A DNA stretch of 64,000 bases, taken from JACRAR01 sp041674385. Its GTDB lineage: Bacteria; Pseudomonadota; Gammaproteobacteria; Burkholderiales; Rhodocyclaceae. The notes beneath the pieces are model-generated. The model searched no databases. It saw only the letters and a list, made by a program, of their open reading frames with translations, and was not told the origin of the DNA. Positions 57,968 to 64,000 of the stretch are shown in pieces (positions within the stretch are counted from its first letter, which is position 1; each line of letters begins with the position of its first letter). The stretch lies in the NCBI GenBank assembly GCA_041674385.1, contig JBAYVU010000011.1, positions 1-64,000 on the forward strand. Direction: 5' to 3'. Position numbers and translations under genes: made by a program.

Positions 57968-58801
57968 ATGAAACTGTGCGGCTTTGAGATCGGGCTGGAT
58001 CAGCCATTGTTCCTGATCGCCGGGCCCTGCGTGATCGAATCGCGCCAGTTGGCGTTCGATACCGCCGGGCAGCTCAAGGAAATTTGCGCTGCCCTGAACA
58101 TCCCTTTTATTTACAAGTCGTCTTTCGACAAGGCCAATCGCAGTTCGGGCGGGTCGCCGCGCGGACCCGGCATGGACATGGGGTTGGCGATCCTGGCCGA
58201 GGTCAGGCAACAGATCGGCGTGCCGGTCTTGACCGATGTGCATACGGAAGGTCAGATCAGCGAAGTTGCCGAGGTGGTCGACGTCCTACAAACGCCAGCC
58301 TTCCTCTGCCGCCAGACCGATTTCATCGAGGCTGTGGCTACCTGCGGCAAGCCGGTCAACATCAAGAAAGGGCAATTTCTCGCGCCGGGCGACATGCGGC
58401 ATGTTGTCGCCAAGGCCAAGCAGGCCAACGGCGGTGCGGATAGCATCATGGTGTGCGAACGCGGTGCCAGTTTTGGCTACAACAATCTCGTCTCGGATAT
58501 GCGCAGCCTGGTCATCCTGCGTGAGACGGGTTGTCCGGTGGTGTTCGACGCCACGCACTCGGTGCAGTTGCCAGGCGGGCAGGGCACGAGTTCCGGCGGA
58601 CAGCACGAGTTCGTGTCGGTGCTGGCGCGCGCGGCGGTGGCGGTCGGCATCTCCGGGCTGTTCATGGAAACCCATCCAAACCCGGACCAGGCGTTCTCCG
58701 ATGGTCCCAATGCCTGGCCGCTAGGAAAGATGCGGGCATTGCTCGAATCCCTGCGCGACATCGATGCATTGGTCAAGCAGCATGGTTTTCAGGAGATGTG
58801 A
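57968..58801 (+). CDS. kdsA: 3-deoxy-8-phosphooctulonate (KDO-8-P) synthase
   Basis: A 277-aa TIM-barrel aldolase condensing PEP and arabinose-5-phosphate for KDO, an LPS core sugar. It has LIAGPCVIES, YKSSFDKANRSS, PVLTDVHTE, NIKKGQFLAP and VMVCERGASFGYN-type segments, with FMETHPNPDQAFSDGPN near the C-terminus. A metal-ligand Cys analogous to metal-dependent KdsA lies in AGPC. The start is ATG 57968, matching the typical length. It lies 31 nt after pyrG. Confidence 0.97.
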   Translation: MKLCGFEIGLDQPLFLIAGPCVIESRQLAFDTAGQLKEICAALNIPFIYKSSFDKANRSSGGSPRGPGMDMGLAILAEVRQQIGVPVLTDVHTEGQISEVAEVVDVLQTPAFLCRQTDFIEAVATCGKPVNIKKGQFLAPGDMRHVVAKAKQANGGADSIMVCERGASFGYNNLVSDMRSLVILRETGCPVVFDATHSVQLPGGQGTSSGGQHEFVSVLARAAVAVGISGLFMETHPNPDQAFSDGPNAWPLGKMRALLESLRDIDALVKQHGFQEM

Positions 58802-58850
58802 GCGTGGCCGCTTATCTCAATTTAAGTTTAATTTTTATTAGGAAAACACT

Positions 58851-60137
58851 ATGAGTGCCATCGTTGATGTCGTCGCCCGCGAGATTCTCGACTCGCGCGG
58901 CAATCCTACCGTCGAAGCCGACGTTCTGCTCGAATCCGGCCTGATGGGCCGCGCTGCCGTGCCTTCCGGCGCTTCCACCGGTTCGCGCGAGGCCATCGAG
59001 CTGCGCGACGGCGATGCTGCGCGTTATCTCGGCAAAGGCGTCTTGCAGGCCGTGGAGAACGTCAATACGGAAATTTCCGAGGCGATCATCGGCCTCGATG
59101 CCGAGGAGCAATCCTTTATCGACAAGGTGCTGATCGACCTCGATGCCAGCGAAAACAAATCGCGTCTTGGCGCCAATGCGATGCTGGCCGTGTCGATCGC
59201 GGTGGCCAAGGCTGCGGCCGAAGAGGCTGGCCTGCCGCTGTACCGGTACTTCGGCGGTTCCGGGCCGATGCAGATGCCGGTGCCGATGATGAACGTCGTC
59301 AATGGCGGCGCGCATGCCAACAACAACCTCGATATCCAGGAGTTCATGATCCTGCCGGTCGGCGCCAAGAGCTTTCGCGAGGCCTTGCGCAGCGGCGCCG
59401 AGGTGTTTCATCACCTCAAGAAGCTGGTCGATAAGAAAGGCTATCCGACCACTGTCGGCGACGAAGGCGGCTTTGCCCCCAATGTGGCCGGCAACGACGA
59501 AGCGATTGAACTCATCCTCAAGGCTATCGAGAGCGCCGGTTATACACCAGGCCAGGATGTGATGCTGGGCCTTGATTGCGCCGCCTCGGAGTTTTACAAG
59601 GATGGCAAGTACCACCTGGCTTCGGAGAAACTGGAATTGACCTCGGAAGCTTTCGCGGACTACCTGTCCAATCTCGCCGACAAGTATCCGATCATCAGCA
59701 TCGAGGACGGCATGGCGGAGAACGACTGGGCCGGCTGGAAAATCCTCACCGACAGGCTCGGCAAGTCGGTGCAAGTCGTCGGCGATGATTTGTTCGTCAC
59801 CAATACCAAGATACTCCGCGAGGGCATCGCCAAGGGCATCGCCAACTCGATCCTGATCAAGATCAACCAGATCGGTACGCTTACCGAAACCTTTGCCGCC
59901 GTGGAAATGGCCAAGCGTGCGGGCTATACCTCGGTCATCTCGCACCGCTCGGGAGAGACCGAGGACTCGACCATTGCCGACATCGCCGTGGGTCTCAACG
60001 CCATGCAGATCAAGACGGGTTCGCTATCCCGTTCCGATCGCATCGCCAAGTACAACCAGTTGCTGCGCATCGAGGAGGATCTGGGCGATACCGTCAGCTA
60101 CCCCGGTCTCCAGGCTTTTTACAATCTGCGCAAATAA
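58851..60137 (+). CDS. eno: Enolase
   Basis: A 428-aa phosphopyruvate hydratase of glycolysis and RNA degradosomes. It has ILDSRGNPTVEADVLLESG at the N-terminus, SGASTGSREAIELRDGD, MNVVNGGAHANNNLDIQEFM, DEGGFAPN and catalytic regions LIKINQIGTLTET and SHRSGETEDSTIADIAVG. Length matches the family (about 430 aa). It lies 49 nt after kdsA; the preceding gap is AT-rich and could hold a promoter. Confidence 0.98.
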   Translation: MSAIVDVVAREILDSRGNPTVEADVLLESGLMGRAAVPSGASTGSREAIELRDGDAARYLGKGVLQAVENVNTEISEAIIGLDAEEQSFIDKVLIDLDASENKSRLGANAMLAVSIAVAKAAAEEAGLPLYRYFGGSGPMQMPVPMMNVVNGGAHANNNLDIQEFMILPVGAKSFREALRSGAEVFHHLKKLVDKKGYPTTVGDEGGFAPNVAGNDEAIELILKAIESAGYTPGQDVMLGLDCAASEFYKDGKYHLASEKLELTSEAFADYLSNLADKYPIISIEDGMAENDWAGWKILTDRLGKSVQVVGDDLFVTNTKILREGIAKGIANSILIKINQIGTLTETFAAVEMAKRAGYTSVISHRSGETEDSTIADIAVGLNAMQIKTGSLSRSDRIAKYNQLLRIEEDLGDTVSYPGLQAFYNLRK

Positions 60138-60167
60138 TTTAGAGCTTATATCGGTCGGGAGAGTGGC

Positions 60168-60446
60168 ATGCGCTGGCCCGTTGCGGTGCTGCTTGCCCTG
60201 ATTGCGTTGCTGCAATATCCGCTGTGGTTGGGCAAGGGCGGCTGGCTCCGGGTATGGGAAGTGGATCGCCAACTCCAGGCACAGCGGGAGGTGAATCAGA
60301 AGCTGGAGCAGCGCAACGCCGGCCTAGATGCCGAAGTCCGCGATCTCAAGAGCGGCTATGATGCGATCGAAGAGCGCGCCCGCTTCGAACTCGGCCTGAT
60401 CAAGCAGGACGAGATTTTCGTCCAGGTCCCGCAAAAGCAACCCTAA
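60168..60446 (+). CDS. ftsB: Cell division protein FtsB
   Basis: A 92-aa bitopic divisome protein that joins FtsL and FtsQ. A transmembrane segment (about 4-22, PVAVLLALIALLQYPLWLG) is followed by a leucine-zipper-like coiled coil with QLQAQREVNQKLEQRNAGLD and the conserved YDAIEERARFELGLI. It follows eno by 30 nt, as usual. It overlaps the convergent gamma-carbonic anhydrase gene by 4 nt at the 3' end. Confidence 0.93.
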   Translation: MRWPVAVLLALIALLQYPLWLGKGGWLRVWEVDRQLQAQREVNQKLEQRNAGLDAEVRDLKSGYDAIEERARFELGLIKQDEIFVQVPQKQP

Positions 60447-60967
60447 CCGATACGCTGGAGTTTCCCGACAAGGTTCTGCCAGTGTTTCACATAATGGTCG
60501 GCAGAGTCGAAGAGATGCTGCACCTCAGCGTCGGTCAAGTCGCGTACCACCTTGGCCGGTGAACCGAGAATCAGCGTGCGTTCGGGATATATCTTGCCTT
60601 CAGGCACCAGCGCACCGGCGCCGACCAGGCAGTGTTTGCCGATGACTGCCTGGTTCAGGATGATGGCGCCTATCCCGATCAGCGAACCATCGCCAACGCT
60701 GCAACCGTGCAGCATGGCCTGGTGGCCTACGGTGACGCTCTTGCCCAGAGTGATTGGAACGCCGACATCGGGATGCAGCACTGCGTTATCCTGGATGTTG
60801 GTGGCGGCGCCAATGGTGATGAGATCGGTATCGCCACGAACTATCGCACCAAAAAATACGCTGGCCCCGGATTCGAGGATGACTGAACCGATCACTGTGG
60901 CATTGTCGGCGACCCAGGAGTCTGGGGCGCATTGGGGGCGACGATTGCCCAAAGAATAAATTGCCAT
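60443..60967 (-). CDS. Gamma carbonic anhydrase-family protein
   Basis: A 174-aa left-handed beta-helix protein built of hexapeptide repeats. The metal-type His are placed as in the family: AVLHPD, TVGHQAMLHGCSVG. The RGD signature GAIVRGDTDLITIG is present. It is a YrdA/CaiE-type homologue; whether it has carbonic anhydrase activity is not shown by the sequence. A perfect hairpin at 61016-61035 lies upstream. Confidence 0.93.
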   Translation of the reverse strand: MAIYSLGNRRPQCAPDSWVADNATVIGSVILESGASVFFGAIVRGDTDLITIGAATNIQDNAVLHPDVGVPITLGKSVTVGHQAMLHGCSVGDGSLIGIGAIILNQAVIGKHCLVGAGALVPEGKIYPERTLILGSPAKVVRDLTDAEVQHLFDSADHYVKHWQNLVGKLQRIG

Positions 60968-61015
60968 GGAAAGAAGATGAAAAATATAAGAAGGTTATCT
61001 GTTGAAAGCTACCGG

Positions 61016-61035
61016 TTGCCCACCGAGGTGGGCAA
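61016..61035. other. Perfect GC-rich inverted repeat without a T-run
   Basis: TTGCCCACC/GGTGGGCAA separated by only GA lies between the carbonic anhydrase gene and the 57-aa gene. It could be a hairpin in either transcript; no T-run supports intrinsic termination. Confidence 0.5.
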
Positions 61036-61101
61036 GTGGACATGGCAGGCTTTCCCCGGTTTCCCCGTTGAAAAATGATACACGCCCAAATAGCTGTTCG
61101 G

Positions 61102-61275
61102 TTATGAGGAAACCAGCAGTTTCGGATCGGACCCGGTTGGTTCCGAACTCGGATCGGCCGTTGTTGTAGCGGCGTTCTTTTCGAGCTTGCGCTTCAGTTT
61201 TTCCTCGTTCTTTTTTTTCTTGGCCAATTCTTTCTGGCGTTTCTCAAATTGAAAGTTAGGTTTTGCCAATTTCAT
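61102..61275 (-). CDS. Small Lys/Glu-rich conserved-type protein (57 aa)
   Basis: A 57-aa protein of the kind seen in many proteobacteria. MKLAKPNFQFEKRQKELAKK is followed by KKNEEKLKRKLEKN, a highly charged helix, and then a Thr/Pro/Ser tail ending LLVSS. It has no signal peptide or membrane segment; nucleic-acid or ribosome association is only a guess. GAGG lies just before the ATG at 61275. It stands between the leftward carbonic anhydrase and methyltransferase genes. Confidence 0.8.
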   Translation of the reverse strand: MKLAKPNFQFEKRQKELAKKKKNEEKLKRKLEKNAATTTADPSSEPTGSDPKLLVSS

Positions 61276-61343
61276 CACCTCTGTATGGAAACGAATCGAT
61301 CTCGGTTTGTTTCAAGCCCACGGCGCGTGCCGAATAATATCCT

Positions 61344-62165
61344 TTAAGCCGAACAGAAAAACCGCTGGTTCAATTCTTCCAAACCCAGCGTTTGCAGCAA
61401 TTCCTTCAAGCGGTCCGCCGATCGCTTGCGCGGCTGATCGTCGCGGCGGGCGATGATCAACTCATTCTTCAGCGAGTGTTCCCAACCCACCAATTCGGTC
61501 ACGCTGACTTTGTAACCATGCGCTTCCAGTTGCAGACAGCGCAGCACATTGGTCATCAGGCTGCCAAACTCCCGCGTGTGCAGCGGGTGACGCCAAAGCT
61601 CGGCCAGGATGTTGTTGGGAATGGCTTGGCTCTTGTTCCTTTTGAGGGCTGCGGCCACTTCGGCTTGACAGCAGGGTACCAAAACGACGAATTTTACCTG
61701 TCTTGCCAGAGCAAACCTAATGGCATCGTCTGTGGCCGTATCGCAGGCATGCAGCGCGGTGACCAGGTCGATTCTTGCCGGCAAATGTTCAGAGTGCATG
61801 GATTCCGCAACCGACAGGTTGAGGAAGCTCATCTCGCGAAAATCGAGTTTTTGCGCAAGATTCCGGGACTTGTTCACCAGCTCGTCGCGCGTTTCGATTC
61901 CGTAAATATGCTTCCCGATGCTCAGGTGCTTGAAGAATAGATCGTAAAGAATGAATCCCAGATAGGATTTCCCAGCGCCATGATCCACCAGTTGAAGGTC
62001 GGCTTGAGTGGTCTGGATTTCCTGCAACAGCGGCTCGATGAACTGGTAAAGATGGTATATCTGCTTGAGCTTGCGTTGGCTATCCTGATTCATTTTGCCA
62101 TCGCGCGTCAGGATGTGCAGTTCTTTCAGTAGTTCAATCGATTGGCCGGGCTTGATTTCTGGCAT
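61344..62165 (-). CDS. Class I SAM-dependent methyltransferase
   Basis: A 273-aa protein with a methyltransferase fold. The SAM-binding motif I is LQLVDHGAGKSYLGFILYDL (about 56-75), followed by a second Rossmann region with IYGIETRDEL and TALHACDTATDDAI. VLVPCCQAEVAAAL, with adjacent Cys, resembles the Methyltransf_32/GSTCD-like group. The substrate is unknown. I chose the start at 62165 (MPEIKPGQSIELL); a reading from 62342 adds 59 residues with no family match and overlaps a small gene. Confidence 0.85.
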   Translation of the reverse strand: MPEIKPGQSIELLKELHILTRDGKMNQDSQRKLKQIYHLYQFIEPLLQEIQTTQADLQLVDHGAGKSYLGFILYDLFFKHLSIGKHIYGIETRDELVNKSRNLAQKLDFREMSFLNLSVAESMHSEHLPARIDLVTALHACDTATDDAIRFALARQVKFVVLVPCCQAEVAAALKRNKSQAIPNNILAELWRHPLHTREFGSLMTNVLRCLQLEAHGYKVSVTELVGWEHSLKNELIIARRDDQPRKRSADRLKELLQTLGLEELNQRFFCSA

Positions 62166-62241
62166 AGGTTTCGGGTGGGGCCATGTTTCCGTTGATGCAT
62201 CGAAATCGCAGGCAAACAGGCTTTGATGGTCTGAGCAGGGT

Positions 62242-62445
62242 TCACTCCGGAGCATACTGGAAATCGGTCGGCGCCGGAAGAAAATCGCTGGAGTGAATGG
62301 CCCCACGCTCAAGTTTTTCCCGCTGTCTGTCGTAATACACATTACAGACGTCAGGAGATTGAAAATGGCATTCAGAGTAAGCTACAAGGGTATTACGGAG
62401 CACCTGGGCGGCTTGGAATCCGTGTTTGAATTCCTTGTCAGGCAT
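62242..62445 (-). CDS. Small hypothetical protein
   Basis: A 67-aa soluble protein I do not recognise. It starts MPDKEFKHGFQAAQVLRN and contains two Cys (YSECHFQ and DVCNVYYD) and an aromatic C-terminus (DFQYAPE). The start at 62445 is supported by a GGAGGA ribosome-binding site at good spacing. An opposite-strand frame covers part of the same DNA, so the coding strand is not certain. Confidence 0.55.
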   Translation of the reverse strand: MPDKEFKHGFQAAQVLRNTLVAYSECHFQSPDVCNVYYDRQREKLERGAIHSSDFLPAPTDFQYAPE

Positions 62446-62513
62446 TGGGGATCCTCCGAGAAAGCGTTTGAAATTGGAGTGAAAATCGAGCCGGTGCTGT
62501 AACAACGTATCCA

Positions 62514-62525
62514 TACGCCGGCGTA
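62514..62525. promoter_or_regulatory. 12-bp palindrome upstream of the riboswitch
   Basis: TACGCCGGCGTA is a perfect palindrome about 70 bp upstream of the cobalamin riboswitch. It could be an operator for the riboswitch-controlled transcript or the small divergent gene, but chance is possible. Confidence 0.25.
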
Positions 62526-62584
62526 CGCTTATGTGAGAAATTTACATCAGCACGGATGCCGGAACAGTCTGTCGTATTGACAGC

Positions 62585-62780
62585 GTGCCGACGATCGGGG
62601 AGAATGCCGCCCGACATCAGTATCCAGGAACACGGTGTGAATCCGTGGTGGGCCCGCCGCTGTAATCGGGGACGGATGCCGCAAGGCCGACTGTAACCAG
62701 TCGGCCAGCCACTGTCGGGGAGCACTCCGGCGGGAAGGCGCGGCAAATCCGGTCGATCCGAGAGCCAGAAGACCTGCTGA
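62585..62780 (+). promoter_or_regulatory. Cobalamin (AdoCbl) riboswitch
   Basis: Canonical core elements appear in order: GGAACACGGTGTGAATCC at about 62628, GGGCCCGCCGCTGTAATCG, CCACTG, CGGGAAGGCGCGG, and the B12 box GCCAGAAGACCTGC at 62764-62777. The spacing and side-stem (GGCCGACTG/CAGTCGGCC) match proteobacterial cobalamin riboswitches. Boundaries are approximate. It is followed by an intrinsic terminator, so B12 binding would stop transcription of the downstream gene. Confidence 0.93.
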
Positions 62781-62806
62781 ACGTCATATTTGTAGAAACC
62801 AATGGC

Positions 62807-62857
62807 AAGGGTTTCGTCATCGCACTTGGTCGTGCGATGACGAAACCCTTTTTCTTT
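62807..62857 (+). terminator. Riboswitch-linked intrinsic terminator
   Basis: A perfect 19-bp stem (62807-62825 with 62832-62850), loop TTGGTC, then a T-rich run. It lies 27 nt after the B12 box and 26 nt before the DUF1329 start codon, the expected place for an expression platform. Confidence 0.93.
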
Positions 62858-62882
62858 TCCGGATCGAAAGGAAGCTTGGAAA

Positions 62883-64000
62883 ATGAAACGATACGACCAT
62901 GCGCTGGTGGCGCTTGGATTGAGTTTGATGGCCGGGGTGGTCGCCGCGGCGGTAAGCGAACAGGAAGCAGCCAGACTGGGCAAGGAATTGACGCCTGTCG
63001 GCGCGGAACGGGCGGCCAACAAGGATGGCAGCATTCCGGAGTGGAAGGGTGGCACGCCCAAGGGCAAACGTAAGCTGGCCGATGCCCGCATTGATCCTCA
63101 TGCCGCCGAGAAGTTATTGTTTTCCATCGACGCCTCCAATGTCGATAAGTACAAGGACAAACTCTCCGCTGGCCAGATCGAGTTGCTGAAGACGCGCAAG
63201 GGGTATCGCCTCGACGTCTATCCAACCCATCGCTCCTGCGGTTATCCCGATGTGATCTACGAGCGCACGCGAGCCAATGCAACCCTGGCCAAGCTCGCCA
63301 CGGACGGCAACGACAACTTGGCGGCGGCGCTCGGTGGCGCATTCCCCTTCCCGATTCCGAAGACCGGTGCCGAGGCGGTGTGGAATCACCGTCTACGCTG
63401 GCAGGGTCTGGGCCGCATCGAGTCCTACCAGACCAACTTCATCAATCCCGACGGCAGTTTCTATGGCCTGGGACAGGAACAACTGGCCCTGACGCCTTTC
63501 GCCTCGACCAAGGCCAAGTCGCCGGAAGACGTGGGCGGTGTGCAGATGATGATTCTCGATGCAATGACTGCACCTGCGGCGCGCACTGGCGAAGTCCTCC
63601 TCGTGCACTACTTTCTTGGCAACAAGCCAAACAACGGCTGGATGTATTTCCCCGGCCAGCGCCGTGTGCGCCGCCTGCCGTCCCTGGAGTACGACAACCC
63701 CGTCCCCGGCTTCGAGAACCTGGAAACGGCCGACCAATACCCGATGTTCGCTGGGGCTCTCGATCGCTATGACTGGAAGCTGATCGGCAAGCAGGAGATG
63801 TACATTCCCTACAACAGTTTCAAGTTTGTCGCCAAGCGAAAGATGAGCGAGGTGTACCAAGGCCTCTATCCCAACCGCGACCTGATGCGCTATGAGCTGC
63901 ACCGAGTCTGGAAGGTCGAGGCGACGGTAAAGCAGGGGATGCGCCACATGTTCGCCAAGCGCACCTTTTACCTTGACGAGGATACCTGGATGCTCATGGA
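62883..64000 (+). CDS. DUF1329 outer-membrane-associated protein (runs off window)
   Basis: The first 372 codons of a DUF1329 protein; the 3' end is outside the window. A signal peptide (MKRYDHALVALGLSLMAGVVAAA) is followed by EQEAARLGKELTPVGAERAA and DGSIPEWKGG, the DUF1329 N-terminal signature. GWMYFPGQRRVRRLPSLEYDNP and MYIPYNSFK are conserved segments. DUF1329 proteins have a LolA-like fold, are often encoded beside DUF1302 and RND exporters, and have been linked to handling hydrophobic compounds. An AAGGAAG ribosome-binding site precedes the ATG. Control by a cobalamin riboswitch is unusual. Confidence 0.92.
   Translation, partial: MKRYDHALVALGLSLMAGVVAAAVSEQEAARLGKELTPVGAERAANKDGSIPEWKGGTPKGKRKLADARIDPHAAEKLLFSIDASNVDKYKDKLSAGQIELLKTRKGYRLDVYPTHRSCGYPDVIYERTRANATLAKLATDGNDNLAAALGGAFPFPIPKTGAEAVWNHRLRWQGLGRIESYQTNFINPDGSFYGLGQEQLALTPFASTKAKSPEDVGGVQMMILDAMTAPAARTGEVLLVHYFLGNKPNNGWMYFPGQRRVRRLPSLEYDNPVPGFENLETADQYPMFAGALDRYDWKLIGKQEMYIPYNSFKFVAKRKMSEVYQGLYPNRDLMRYELHRVWKVEATVKQGMRHMFAKRTFYLDEDTWMLM

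Noticed and set aside
62293..62502. Plus-strand 69-codon frame (or 46 codons from an internal ATG) near the riboswitch
   Set aside because: The opposite-strand frame has a better ribosome-binding site and a more protein-like composition. Not excluded, but less supported.

Overview
The window is a dense, mostly housekeeping stretch of a betaproteobacterial chromosome. The gene order thrS-infC-rpmI-rplT-pheS-pheT-ihfA-merR-tRNA-Pro, the pyrG-kdsA-eno-ftsB run and the protein sequences fit this class. A Rhodocyclales-like relative is my best guess, by inference only, because no rRNA or taxonomic marker was searched. A phasin, an acetoacetyl-CoA synthetase, an ETF/ETF-quinone oxidoreductase system and an acyl-CoA dehydrogenase cluster point to polyhydroxyalkanoate and fatty or organic acid metabolism. 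Molybdopterin genes and a polyphosphate pair are also present.

Layout. 1-7.7 kb: leftward translation operon from thrS to tRNA-Pro(GGG); infC starts at AUC. 7.9-9.0 kb: GIY-YIG protein, a small unknown gene, Hsp15 and tRNA-Thr. 9.1-11.3 kb: a NarL-type two-component pair whose kinase carries a degenerate receiver domain. 11.35-16.5 kb: a diguanylate cyclase translationally coupled to rfbBACD (dTDP-L-rhamnose). 16.5-18.9 kb: MBL hydrolase, a 12-bp tandem repeat, an Ala/Pro-rich lipoprotein and a TusA-DsrE2 sulfur-carrier pair. 19.1-24.85 kb: DinG-type helicase, an ATP-grasp-like protein, and mobB, moeA, moaD, moaE. 24.9-30.3 kb: phasin, clpB with a heat-shock promoter, and a stand-alone GspE/PilB-type ATPase.

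30.5-42.1 kb: tRNA-Asp, ppiD, fabI, relA, an exported OB-fold-like protein and divergent ppk/ppx. 40.5-46.6 kb: acyl-CoA ligase, crotonase-fold protein, etfBA and acyl-CoA dehydrogenase. 46.6-51.6 kb: two overlapping c-di-GMP genes, one with an intact GGDEF and one with degenerate GGDEF plus EAL. 51.5-56.2 kb: ETF-quinone oxidoreductase (opposite strand), thioesterase, acetoacetyl-CoA synthetase and an isochorismatase-family hydrolase. 56.3-60.4 kb: pyrG, kdsA, eno, ftsB. 60.4-62.4 kb: leftward gamma-carbonic anhydrase, two small genes and a methyltransferase.

The least expected element is at the right edge. A full cobalamin riboswitch, followed by a perfect 19-bp terminator hairpin, sits directly upstream of a DUF1329 exported protein that runs off the window. 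No B12 synthesis or transport gene is visible in the window. No insertion sequence, prophage, CRISPR array or rRNA was seen.
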